This document shows, piece after piece, positions 1 to 8,133 of a stretch of DNA of 64,000 nucleotides; position 1 is the stretch's first letter; the number at the start of each line of letters is the position of its first letter. The stretch comes from an uncultured Myxococcales bacterium (GTDB taxonomy: Bacteria; Myxococcota_A; UBA9042; CAIXZC01). The notes beneath the pieces were generated by a model. It was not told the origin of the DNA. It saw nothing but the letters and a program-made list of their open reading frames with translations, and made no database searches. The DNA is taken from assembly GCA_903895725.1 (NCBI GenBank), contig CAITUV010000073.1, positions 62,001 to 126,000 of the forward strand, in the 5' to 3' direction. The translations under genes were made by a program, and so were the position numbers.

Positions 1-10
1 ACGCCCGGCT

Positions 11-78
11 CGGCATCGGCATCGATATCGGCATCGGCATCGATATCGGCATCGGCATCGATATCGGCATCGGCATCG
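11..78. repeat. 18-bp tandem repeat, about 3.8 copies
   Basis: The unit cggcatcggcatcgatat repeats with no mismatch from 11 to 64 and then partly to 78, followed by degenerate caatcg hexamers. It is built on a 6-bp period of CGnnAT. It lies just beyond the transketolase stop codon. I see no gene in bases 1-112. Confidence 0.95.
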
Positions 79-112
79 CAATCGCAATCGACACCGACTT
101 CTCTCCCGTTCC

Positions 113-2143
113 CTACTCCTCGAGCCTCCGCAGCACGTTCCGGACCGCCTCGGCCACTACCGCCCGAGTCATTCCGAGCTTCTCCATGACCGTCTCGCAT
201 GGAGCAGACGCCCCGTACCGGTCGATGCCGACGGCGGCTCCGTGGTCGCCCACGTAGCGCTGCCAGCCGAACGTCACGCCCGCCTCCACCGAGACTCGGG
301 CCCTGATGGAGGGAGGAAGGACGCTGTCCCTGTACTCCCTGGGCTGGCGCTCGAACAGCTCCCACGACGGCATGGAAACGACCCTGCACCCGATGCCGCC
401 GTCCGCCAGGAGGCCTGCTGCGGCCAGGGCGACGTGGACCTCCGAGCCGGTGGCGATGAGGATCGCGTCGACTTCCCCTTCGGTCGGGTCCTGGAGCACG
501 TAGGCCCCCTTACGCAGGCCGGCGGCATCGCCGAGTGTAGTGCGATTCAGCACGGGGAGCGGCTGCCGGGAGAGCACGAGGCCGACCGGGGTATCCCTGG
601 ATTCCAACGCGACCTTCCAGGCTTCGAGGGTCTCGGTGGCATCGGCCGGGCGAAGGACGATGAGGCCGGGGGTGCAGCGGAGGGCTGCCAGGTGCTCGAT
701 GGGCTGGTGCGTGGGGCCGTCTTCGCCCACGGCCACGGAGTCGTGCGTCCAGACCCAGATTGCCGGGAGATGGTTCATCGCAGCCAGGCGCAACGACGGC
801 CTCATGTAGTCCGAGAACACGAAGAATGTGGCGGTGAACGGCTTGACGCTCCCGTGGTAGGCCATCCCGTTTGCGATGGCGGCCATGGCATGCTCGCGCA
901 CGCCGAAGTGGATGTTGCGCCCTTCACCGGTGCGGCCGTCGAAGTCCCCCAGTCCAGTCAGGGCCGTGGCCGTGGAGCAGGACAGGTCCGCATCTCCACC
1001 CAGCAGCCAGGGAATGGCCTTTGCCGCTGCGTTGAGGATCTTGCCCCCTGCGGCCCGCGTGGCAATGGCGGTGCCCGAAGCGAACTGGGGCAGCTCCCTG
1101 TCCCACCCCTCGGGGAGGTTGCCGTTCCTGGCCAGCTCCCAGGTCCGGGCAAGCTCGGGGTGTTTGTCCGACCACTGTGCAAAGCGCTTGTCCCAGGCGT
1201 GCGAGCGCTCGGACCCGCGGGCCAGGGCCGTGCGGAAGTTGGCGAGCACTTCGTCCGGCACGTGGAAGTGCCGTTCGGGGTCGAACCCCAGGGTGCGCTT
1301 GATTTCAGCGACCCCGGCAGCGCCGAACGGACTGCCGTGGCAGGCGCTCGTGCCCGCCTTGGTCGGTGAGCCATAGCCGATCGTGGTCTTCACGATGATG
1401 AGAGACGGGTGCTCGGTGTCGGCCTTGGCCCTCTCGATGGCCTGGTCGATGGCCGCCACGTCATGGTTCCCGTCCTCGACGTAGAGCACCTGCCAGCCCG
1501 CGGCATCGAACCGGGCCGCCACGTTTTCGCTGAGGGCCAGGGCCGCCGGTCCGTCGAGCGTGATGTCGTTGGAGTCGTACAGGCAGATGAGCTTGCCGAG
1601 CCGCAAGTGGCCCGCCAGCGCTGCCGCCTCCGCCGCCACCCCCTCCATGATGCATCCGTCCCCGAGGATGGAGTAGGTGTAGTGATCGACGACGGGATAT
1701 CCGGGACGGTTGAACAGGTGGCCCAGGAAGCGCTCCGCCATGGCCATGCCGACTGCATTGGCAAATCCCTGGCCGAGCGGCCCGGTCGTCGCCTCGACGC
1801 CGGCCGTGAGGTGGCACTCCGGATGCCCCGGGGTCAGGCTCCCCCACTGGCGGAACTGCTGCAGGTCTTCCATGGACAGAGGGTAGCCCGTGAGGTGCAG
1901 GAGGCTGTACAGCATGGAGCTGCCATGCCCCGCAGACAGCACGAAGCGGTCTCGGTCCGGCCAGTCGGGACGAGCCGGATCATGTTTGAGGTGACGCTGC
2001 CACAGGACGTAGGCCATGGGCGAGGCACCGAGTGGAAGACCCGGATGACCCGAGTTTGCCCGCTGGATCACGTCGATGCACAGAGTCCTCAGGGTGTTGA
2101 TGCACAAGAGGTCGAGGTCGCTCCCGGAAAATGGATGTGCCAT
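113..2143 (-). CDS. tkt: transketolase
   Basis: This 676-aa protein has the full length of a transketolase, the thiamine-diphosphate enzyme that moves two-carbon ketol units in the non-oxidative pentose phosphate pathway. Visible family motifs are NSGHPGLPLG near residue 30, the ThDP/Mg motif beginning GDGCIMEG near residue 160, and the pyrimidine-domain motif VGEDGPTHQPIEHLAALR. I chose the ATG at 2143 because GGAG lies seven bases upstream and homology starts there. The frame stays open upstream to 2323, but that stretch is not transketolase-like and overlaps the divergent vapBC promoter. It is a single gene facing left, with its own promoter. Confidence 0.97.
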   Translation of the reverse strand: MAHPFSGSDLDLLCINTLRTLCIDVIQRANSGHPGLPLGASPMAYVLWQRHLKHDPARPDWPDRDRFVLSAGHGSSMLYSLLHLTGYPLSMEDLQQFRQWGSLTPGHPECHLTAGVEATTGPLGQGFANAVGMAMAERFLGHLFNRPGYPVVDHYTYSILGDGCIMEGVAAEAAALAGHLRLGKLICLYDSNDITLDGPAALALSENVAARFDAAGWQVLYVEDGNHDVAAIDQAIERAKADTEHPSLIIVKTTIGYGSPTKAGTSACHGSPFGAAGVAEIKRTLGFDPERHFHVPDEVLANFRTALARGSERSHAWDKRFAQWSDKHPELARTWELARNGNLPEGWDRELPQFASGTAIATRAAGGKILNAAAKAIPWLLGGDADLSCSTATALTGLGDFDGRTGEGRNIHFGVREHAMAAIANGMAYHGSVKPFTATFFVFSDYMRPSLRLAAMNHLPAIWVWTHDSVAVGEDGPTHQPIEHLAALRCTPGLIVLRPADATETLEAWKVALESRDTPVGLVLSRQPLPVLNRTTLGDAAGLRKGAYVLQDPTEGEVDAILIATGSEVHVALAAAGLLADGGIGCRVVSMPSWELFERQPREYRDSVLPPSIRARVSVEAGVTFGWQRYVGDHGAAVGIDRYGASAPCETVMEKLGMTRAVVAEAVRNVLRRLEE

Positions 2144-2204
2144 GGCTCGCTCCGCAGCTTGCGGCCGGCCCCGAGCGTAGCCCGAGGTCGGCTGAATTCG
2201 GCGC

Positions 2205-2232
2205 ATTATAGCAGGACGGGCGCAGTTTTCGA
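2205..2232 (-). promoter_or_regulatory. tkt promoter, sigma70-type
   Basis: On the minus strand a perfect TATAAT (2205-2210) lies 16 bases from TCGAAA (2227-2232), upstream of the transketolase start at 2143. It sits back to back with the vapB promoter at 2250-2278. Confidence 0.55.
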
Positions 2233-2249
2233 CTGGAATGTTTCGTCCG

Positions 2250-2278
2250 TTGCCGGGGCCGTGAAACCGTGCTACACT
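2250..2278 (+). promoter_or_regulatory. vapBC promoter, sigma70-type
   Basis: TTGCCG (2250-2255), a 17-base spacer and TACACT (2273-2278). The expected transcription start near 2285 leaves almost no leader for an ATG at 2292, which supports the ATG at 2304. Confidence 0.6.
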
Positions 2279-2303
2279 GTTTCCGTGAAGCATGGAGGAG
2301 AGC

Positions 2304-2546
2304 ATGGGGAAGCAGAACATCACTCTGGCGTTGCCCGAGGAGACGATCCGGGAGGCCAGGCATCTGGCCGTCGAGCGCGGAGTCTCGGTATCCCGCCTCC
2401 TGGCCGAGTACCTGCAGCGCCTTCTTCGCGAAGATGCCGACTACGACGCCGCCATGAAACGGGCCATGGGCCGGATGAAGAAGGGGTTCCGCCTGGGAAG
2501 CGACGGCAAGAGGCCGGCGTCGAGGGAGGCGCTCCATGAACGGTGA
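2304..2546 (+). CDS. VapB-like antitoxin, ribbon-helix-helix type
   Basis: This 80-aa protein is the probable antitoxin of the pair. Its N-terminus (NITLALPEETIREARHLAVE) is a beta strand followed by helices, typical of a ribbon-helix-helix DNA-binding fold. The basic C-terminus should wrap the toxin. Two in-frame ATGs exist. The one at 2304 has GGAGGAG a few bases upstream and fits the promoter better than 2292. Its 3' end overlaps the toxin start by 11 bp, the usual coupling in such pairs. Antitoxins of this type normally repress their own promoter, here 2250-2278. The assignment rests on fold pattern and context, not on a strong signature. Confidence 0.8.
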   Translation: MGKQNITLALPEETIREARHLAVERGVSVSRLLAEYLQRLLREDADYDAAMKRAMGRMKKGFRLGSDGKRPASREALHER

Positions 2547-2952
2547 GTTCGTGGATACCAATGTCCTGGTGTACGCCCATGACTTGACGGCCGGGGCGAA
2601 GCGCCGGGCGGCCGTTGCTCTCCTGGAACGGCTGGCCCGCGAGCGGAGCGGCCTGCTGAGCACGCAGGTGCTGGCGGAGTTCCTGGTCACCGTGACCCGG
2701 AAGATCCGGAATCCGCTGCGTATCGCGGCGGCCGTCGCGATCGTGGAGGACTTCGGGAAATGGAGCGTGTTCGTCCCTCGTGTGAGCGACCTGGCGCAGG
2801 CGGCCCGGACAGCCGACCGCTATTCTATCCACTTCTGGGACGCCCTGGTCATCCGGTCTGCCGAAGCGCTTGGAGCCTCGGTCCTGTGGTCCGAGGACCT
2901 CAGTCCGGGGCAGGTGTACAATGGGGTCCAGGTGAGGAATCCGTTCGAATGA
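2536..2952 (+). CDS. vapC: PIN-domain toxin, VapC family
   Basis: This 138-aa protein is a PIN-domain ribonuclease, the toxin partner of the upstream gene. The acidic Mg-binding residues expected of an active PIN site are all visible: D7 (FVDTNVLVYAHD), E48 (VLAEFLVT), D102 (FWDALVI) and D121 (WSEDLS). VapC-family toxins cleave tRNA or rRNA when the antitoxin is degraded; the target here is unknown. The stop codon overlaps the next ATG as ATGA, so the TPR lipoprotein behind it is probably translated from the same message. Confidence 0.9.
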   Translation: MNGEFVDTNVLVYAHDLTAGAKRRAAVALLERLARERSGLLSTQVLAEFLVTVTRKIRNPLRIAAAVAIVEDFGKWSVFVPRVSDLAQAARTADRYSIHFWDALVIRSAEALGASVLWSEDLSPGQVYNGVQVRNPFE

Positions 2953-4118
2953 GAACCTCTTGTCCGAAACTGGTGCTTCTTGCGCTGTTGTCGTTGTCAT
3001 CCTGCGCTCCCGAGGTTACTCCTGCCGGGAAGGAGCGTGGCGGATTGGCCGGCGGAGCCCGGAACAGCGGAGCCCCTGTCGTTCAACCCAGTGAATCTCC
3101 GTCCCTGTGCGCTCTTGCCCGGATGACCAGTGCCGTCCTGGCCGGCATGGACGGCCGGATTGACGATGCGCTGGCGCATGCAGGAGGGGCCATGGAAGAG
3201 ATGCGCAAGTCGATGGCCCCAGACCATCCGCTGCGCGTCCCGCTGCTGACCCGGTACGCTTCCATCCTGATGGCCGCCAACCGGGTTGACGAAGCCTCGC
3301 CCATCATCGACGAAGCACTGGCGACTGCGGAAAAGGCCTATGGCCCGGACCATCCGGCATGTGTGCAGGCGCTCAACCTCTCGGCCGCCCGTCACTACCA
3401 GTCCGGCACTTCCGAGCAGGTCGAGGCGGACTTTCGCAAGGCCCTTGCCATCAATGAGAGGGCCTTCGGACCGGACCATCCGGGCAATGCTGTGCTGCTC
3501 AACAACCTGGCACTACTGCTCACTTCGGCCATGCGCTATGACGAGGCCGAGCCACTGTTCCGGCGCTCCCTGGCCATCGACGAGAAGGCGCTGGGGCCGG
3601 ATAGCCCGAATTTGGCCGCGAGCCTCAACAACCTGGCAATCCTCTCCGATTCCCAGGGGAGGCCGGTCGAGGCGGAGGCGCTGTATCGGCGGTCGATCGC
3701 GATCCTGGTCAAGGCCAAGGGGGCCGACCACCCCGAGGTGATCCGCAACCAGGGGAACCTGGCCACCCTGCTGTTCACTCAGGGGAAGGCCCGGGAAGCG
3801 TGCGACCTGCTGGCGACGGCCCTGGCTGCGGCCGACCGCGCCCTGCCCCCAGTGGATTCCGACCGAGGCCTGCTTCTCATCGGTCTGGGCGACTGCCTGG
3901 CCGAGCTCGACGACGCTGCCGGTGCACGGAAGGCATATGAGCGTGGGTTGGATCAGCTCGGCTCCACCCTGGGGCCGGAGCACGCGTACACGCGCCTGGG
4001 CCACGCTCTCCTTGCCGAGCTGCTGGACTCGCTCGGTGAGTCGGAGCAGGCCGCGGAGCACCGCAAGCTGGCCGGCGACATCGCCCCCAGCGAAGTGGAA
4101 CGGCTGATCAACGACTAG
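2949..4118 (+). CDS. TPR-repeat lipoprotein
   Basis: A 389-aa predicted lipoprotein. The N-terminus is a short hydrophobic signal ending in a lipobox (LLSLSSC, Cys near residue 20). It is followed by a polar linker and about six kinesin-light-chain-like tetratricopeptide repeats (residues 60-380), recognisable by the recurring GPDHP and LNNLA motifs about 42 residues apart. TPR arrays are protein-protein scaffolds, and this one should face the periplasm or cell surface. The ATG overlaps the vapC stop as ATGA. The open frame extends further upstream but there overlaps vapC in another frame, so I reject the longer start. Confidence 0.85.
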   Translation: MRTSCPKLVLLALLSLSSCAPEVTPAGKERGGLAGGARNSGAPVVQPSESPSLCALARMTSAVLAGMDGRIDDALAHAGGAMEEMRKSMAPDHPLRVPLLTRYASILMAANRVDEASPIIDEALATAEKAYGPDHPACVQALNLSAARHYQSGTSEQVEADFRKALAINERAFGPDHPGNAVLLNNLALLLTSAMRYDEAEPLFRRSLAIDEKALGPDSPNLAASLNNLAILSDSQGRPVEAEALYRRSIAILVKAKGADHPEVIRNQGNLATLLFTQGKAREACDLLATALAAADRALPPVDSDRGLLLIGLGDCLAELDDAAGARKAYERGLDQLGSTLGPEHAYTRLGHALLAELLDSLGESEQAAEHRKLAGDIAPSEVERLIND

Positions 4119-4263
4119 GACCGATGGTCGATGAAGTCCCGCCGAAGCCTCGAGCGAAGGCGGATGGTCGACGGTCGATGGGGCCACGAAAGGCCACGGT
4201 GCGGGCGCAGGCAATTGTCAACAAGCGGGCCAGTGAGCGGTATTGCGCCAGCGGCAAGTCGAA
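4119..4263. other. short convergent intergenic region
   Basis: Between the ends of the TPR lipoprotein and the Cys-rich lipoprotein. It holds degenerate ggtcgatg/ggtcgacg repeats and no gene or clear terminator. Confidence 0.6.
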
Positions 4264-7200
4264 TCAGCCGCAGAGGTCGCCCTTGTCCGCACAGCAGGGG
4301 CCCTGGGTGGGCCAGCCGCAGTTCCAGTCGCAGTCGCAGCCGGAGCCCAGATCCTGTCCACAGGCGTTCTGGCAGGTCTGCGTACCGCATGCCCCGCGGG
4401 CGTTGTTGCAGCAGTCGTTGAAGGTGAGGCAGGCATCGTCGCAGTAGCAGTTGCCGCCAGAGCCTTGGCATTCGGTGTTGGCTTCGCACGAGTTGCAGCC
4501 GTAGCCACAGACCGTGCACGCGCTGTTGCTTGCTGAGCCCGGGCAGCAATCTCCGGAGCTGACGCAGGCGGCATCACACCAGCATCCGCCCGTGCCCTGC
4601 CCGCCGCAGATGTTTCCACCGCCGCAGCTCCCCCATTGGCAGCTGGCGGAGCAGACCTTGGCCTTGCACCCGTCACAGGCCTGCTTGGCACCTGGAGCGC
4701 ACACTCCCTGGTTCGAGCAGGACCCCTGGACCCAGGAGCACGAGGCCGAGCAGGTGTAGAGGTACTGTCCGCAGTTGCCGCAGCTGCCCTCGTACTTGGT
4801 CGAGCCGGACTTGCATATCCCCTGGTTGAGGCAGGTGGATGCAGTCCACTGGCACGAGGCCGAGCAGCTGTACTGTTGCTGACCGCAGTTCCCGCAGGTG
4901 CCTTCGATCTTGGTGGACCCGGCCGAGCAGACGCCTTCTCCAGTGCAGGAGCCCTGGACCCACTGGCACGAGCCGGAGCAGGTGTACTGGTACTTGCCGC
5001 ACTTCCCGCAGCTTCCCTCGGTCTTGCCCGCACCCGGTGAGCAGATCCCCTGGTTGAGGCAGGTGGAGGGCTGCCACTGGCACGAGGCATTGCAGGTGTA
5101 CTGCTGCTGCCCGCAGTTGCCGCAGGTCCCTTCGACCTTGGTCTGGCCAGGGGCGCATACGCCCTCGCCCTGGCACATTTCCCACGGGCCCCAGGTGCAG
5201 CTTCCGGTGCAGGAGGAGTTCTGCGTGCCGCAGTTGCCGCACTTCTGGGACTTCATCTGGCCGACCTGGCAGGCGAAGATCTCGTCGATCTTGCCATCGC
5301 AGTTGTCGTCCATGCTGTTGCACTGCTCGGTCGGCGCGGTGGGGCAGGACAGGACGCACATGTCTTCCATGACGCAGGTCGACCAGTTCTTGCAGTTCTT
5401 GGGAGCCTGGGCCGAGCAGAGGCCCCAGATGCCGCCGTTGCACTTCTTCTTTCCGTTCCCGCACATGGTGAAGCAGTCTTCTTCCATGCCGTCGATGATG
5501 CCATCGCAATCGTTGTCCTTGCCGTCGCATTCCTCGGGCTGCGGGAAGACGGTCTGCTGGCACACGAGGGTGCCGTTGACGCATTCGAGCGCTCCGAGCT
5601 TGCACTCTCCCTTGAGACCCTGGACCGTGCAAGCGCCGCCACCGCCGGGGTTGTTCTCGTCGATCTGGCCGTCGCAGTTGTTGTCCTTGTTGTCGCACAC
5701 CTCGTCGAACTGACCCGGTGCGATGTTGGACTTGCAGGTGAGTGCCCCGTTGGTGCACTGCTGGACGCCCTGCTGGCAGAGGCCGGGAAGCCCGCTGTCG
5801 CATGGCTGGCCGATTCCGATGGCTCCCTCGTCGGTCTCCTTGTCGCAGTCATCGTCGAAGCCGTTGCATTCCTCGGGCTTGACCTCGAACTCGCAGCCGT
5901 CGAACGGCAGCTCGTTGCAGTCCTTGAAACCGGGCTTGCACGCGGACACGACGCACTGACCGCCCTCGCACTTCTGGAAGGTGACGTTGGGAAGTGCACA
6001 GACGTTACCGCAGAAGCCGCAGTGAGTGGGAACCGTGTTGGTATCGATGCACTTTTCCGGCTCACATTCCTGGAGGTTGGGCTGGTCCATGGGGCAGGCG
6101 CAGGTCCCCCACTGGCACTTCTTGGGAGGCTTGCAGTCGGACAGCGGCTCTTCGTCGATCTGGCCGTCGCAGTTGTTGTCCGTCATGTCGCACAGCTCGA
6201 TGTTGGCCGTCTTCTTGCACTCGCACCCGTCCCAGGGCATCTTGTTGGTATCGAAGAAGTCGGGCTGGCAGCCCAGGATGACGCAGTTCTTGTCAGTGCA
6301 GCCGTACTGCTTGACGTCGGCCCAGCCCATGGTGGAGCAGTCGTTGCCGCACCAGCCGCAGTTGGCCGCGTCGGTGGCGATGTTCTTGCAGCCGGTATCG
6401 CCGCAGTCCATCACGTTGGGATCGTCCTTGGGGCACTGGCAGAAGCATCCCTCGCAGACCTTGGGCGGTGCGCAGTCGGACATGGGCTGCTCGTCGTACT
6501 CGCCGTCGCAATCGTCGTCCACGCAGTTGCACATCTCCTGGATGATGGTCCACTCGCAGCCGTCGCCGGGCTGCTGGTTGCAGTTGCTGAACCCGTTCTT
6601 GCACGTGATGGGGGTGCAGTTGCCACCCTCACAGCCGTGGACGGCCGTGTTGTCGAGGGCGCACTTGTTGCCACAGTACCCGCAGTTCATCGGGTCGCTG
6701 AAGTAGTCCTCGAGCGGGACGCACATGCCGCCGCAGTAGTCGCACCCGGCCGAGCACTGGCAGACGCCTTCGACGCAGGTCCCCTTGCAGTCCCCCTTCC
6801 CGGGGCAGGTCTCTTCGCCTTCGTCCACCGCACCGTCGCAGTCGTTGTCCTTGCCGTCGCACAGCTCGGGCAGGATCTGGCACTCGCAGCCGTTGGGGTA
6901 TTCCTTGTCGAAGTTCTCGAAGCCTGCCTGGCACTTGACGATCTTGCAGACGCCCCCCTGGCAGGCGTAGGTCTCCACGTTGTCCGCAATGCAAGGCTGG
7001 TCGCACTTGCCGCAGTGGGCGACCGACGTCATGACGTCGATGCAGACTCCGTCCGCACAGTCGAACAGGCCGTCGGGGCACTGGCAGGAGCACTGCGTCC
7101 CTTCGCACTTGCACTGCTTGCCACCGGTGCAGATGTCGGCATCCTCGTCCTTCATGCCGTCGCAGTCGTTGTCCTTGCCGTCGCAGACCTCCTTTGCCGG

Positions 7201-7989
7201 AACGGCGGCATCGCACTCGGTCAGACCGCCATCGCCGCAATACCGCTCACCGAGGCACTTGCCGACGGTGTTCTCCACGAAGCAGGCGGTCTGGGCCTGG
7301 ACATCCTGGAAGTGCTGGGAGCACGAGCATTCCCCCTCCCCGGGCATGCAGAGCAGGGATGAGCCGCCCTTCACCTCGACTTCCTGGCAGACGAATCCGG
7401 CCGGGCAGTCGGTCGCCGCGGCGCAGCCGGTGGCGCAGAAGGAGCCCTGCGCCCCCCAGTTCACGCAGAGGTTGCCCGCTGTGTACCCTCCCTGCTGGCA
7501 CTCCGGGTTGCTCATGCAGGGGCGGCACAGGTCGAGCCATCTCGAGATGCAGACGAACTGGCAGTCGGGACAGGAGCCCGGAACCTGGGCGCAGCTCCAG
7601 CCTTCCGGGCATTCGTCCACGCAGTTCATGGTGCAGACTTTGCCGTCCGGACCTTCCACGCAGAAGCCCGAGAGGCAGTCTGCGTTCTGGCCGCATGGGC
7701 AGCCGAAGGGGTAGGGGGCGGCATCGCACTGGGGCTTCTCGTCGGGGACGAGCTTGTCGGTGAGGTAGCCCTCGGGGAGCTCCCACTTGCCCTCGGAAAT
7801 CTGCTCCGGCTGTGAATCGGGCTTGCGGATGTAGACGTCGGTGACGGTGTCACCGGCATCCCCCGGAATGCGGGTCTCGACGTTAGCAACGTCCTTGGCG
7901 TCTCCGTCCGGAGCCACCGTTCCCGTACTGCACCCGGTCCAAGCGAGCAGGAGCGCCGCCAGACAAAGACCCAACCATCTTGTTGCCAT
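4264..7989 (-). CDS. giant Cys-rich lipoprotein with MopE-type and 38-aa repeats
   Basis: This 1241-aa protein begins with a signal and lipobox-like site (LLLAWTGC), so it is probably an outer-membrane lipoprotein. Residues 50-230 are Cys-rich and unlike the rest. Residues 230-900 carry about eight copies of the putative metal-binding motif CDGKDNDCDG..DE (MopE-like), alternating with CG-C motifs. Residues 905-1120 hold six 38-residue Cys repeats. The C-terminus has somatomedin-B-like C.CD..C...DCC patterns. The ATG at 7989 follows a GGGGGGG tract and lies about 23 bases from the predicted transcription start. An upstream GTG at 8013 coincides with that start and is unlikely. No enzyme domain is seen, so a structural, adhesive or metal-binding surface role is inference. 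Confidence 0.85.
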   Translation of the reverse strand: MATRWLGLCLAALLLAWTGCSTGTVAPDGDAKDVANVETRIPGDAGDTVTDVYIRKPDSQPEQISEGKWELPEGYLTDKLVPDEKPQCDAAPYPFGCPCGQNADCLSGFCVEGPDGKVCTMNCVDECPEGWSCAQVPGSCPDCQFVCISRWLDLCRPCMSNPECQQGGYTAGNLCVNWGAQGSFCATGCAAATDCPAGFVCQEVEVKGGSSLLCMPGEGECSCSQHFQDVQAQTACFVENTVGKCLGERYCGDGGLTECDAAVPAKEVCDGKDNDCDGMKDEDADICTGGKQCKCEGTQCSCQCPDGLFDCADGVCIDVMTSVAHCGKCDQPCIADNVETYACQGGVCKIVKCQAGFENFDKEYPNGCECQILPELCDGKDNDCDGAVDEGEETCPGKGDCKGTCVEGVCQCSAGCDYCGGMCVPLEDYFSDPMNCGYCGNKCALDNTAVHGCEGGNCTPITCKNGFSNCNQQPGDGCEWTIIQEMCNCVDDDCDGEYDEQPMSDCAPPKVCEGCFCQCPKDDPNVMDCGDTGCKNIATDAANCGWCGNDCSTMGWADVKQYGCTDKNCVILGCQPDFFDTNKMPWDGCECKKTANIELCDMTDNNCDGQIDEEPLSDCKPPKKCQWGTCACPMDQPNLQECEPEKCIDTNTVPTHCGFCGNVCALPNVTFQKCEGGQCVVSACKPGFKDCNELPFDGCEFEVKPEECNGFDDDCDKETDEGAIGIGQPCDSGLPGLCQQGVQQCTNGALTCKSNIAPGQFDEVCDNKDNNCDGQIDENNPGGGGACTVQGLKGECKLGALECVNGTLVCQQTVFPQPEECDGKDNDCDGIIDGMEEDCFTMCGNGKKKCNGGIWGLCSAQAPKNCKNWSTCVMEDMCVLSCPTAPTEQCNSMDDNCDGKIDEIFACQVGQMKSQKCGNCGTQNSSCTGSCTWGPWEMCQGEGVCAPGQTKVEGTCGNCGQQQYTCNASCQWQPSTCLNQGICSPGAGKTEGSCGKCGKYQYTCSGSCQWVQGSCTGEGVCSAGSTKIEGTCGNCGQQQYSCSASCQWTASTCLNQGICKSGSTKYEGSCGNCGQYLYTCSASCSWVQGSCSNQGVCAPGAKQACDGCKAKVCSASCQWGSCGGGNICGGQGTGGCWCDAACVSSGDCCPGSASNSACTVCGYGCNSCEANTECQGSGGNCYCDDACLTFNDCCNNARGACGTQTCQNACGQDLGSGCDCDWNCGWPTQGPCCADKGDLCG
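4620..5275 (-). repeat. 114-bp (38-aa) tandem repeats in Cys-rich lipoprotein
   Basis: Six units run in the pattern C.pG.tK.EGtCGnCGqqqY.C.aSCqW...tC.nqGi. The middle four are near-identical at protein level, and the first and last are diverged. The copies probably arose by unequal exchange within the gene. Confidence 0.85.
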
Positions 7990-8018
7990 GGATTCCCCCC
8001 CAGATTTCAGCACCCGCC

Positions 8019-8047
8019 ATTCTATAGAATGAGCGGCCGCAATGCAA
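8019..8047 (-). promoter_or_regulatory. promoter of the giant Cys-rich lipoprotein
   Basis: On the minus strand TTGCAT (8042-8047), a 17-base spacer and TAGAAT (8019-8024). The -10 lies in the perfect 12-bp palindrome ATTCTATAGAAT (8019-8030). Confidence 0.6.
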
Positions 8048-8072
8048 CGATCCGGCCCAAATCAGTTGAGGC

Positions 8073-8101
8073 TTGAGCGGCGGGCGGCAGCCTGATAGGA
8101 T
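8073..8101 (+). promoter_or_regulatory. promoter of the PEGA-domain protein
   Basis: TTGAGC (8073-8078), 17 bases, TAGGAT (8096-8101), 33 bases before the ATG at 8134. It is divergent from the promoter at 8019-8047. Confidence 0.45.
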
Positions 8102-8133
8102 TGGGAGCTGGCTGAAGTCAAGAGAGGGGAGCC

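Noticed and set aside
11..78. 18-bp repeats considered as a plasmid-type iteron origin
   Set aside because: Simple CGnnAT periodicity, no replication gene, no AT-rich region beside it. Only the window edge is visible.
6022..7362. 446-aa open frame on the plus strand
   Set aside because: It is the antisense of the giant Cys-rich lipoprotein. It has a monotonous Val/Ala/Leu composition, no ribosome site and no domain.
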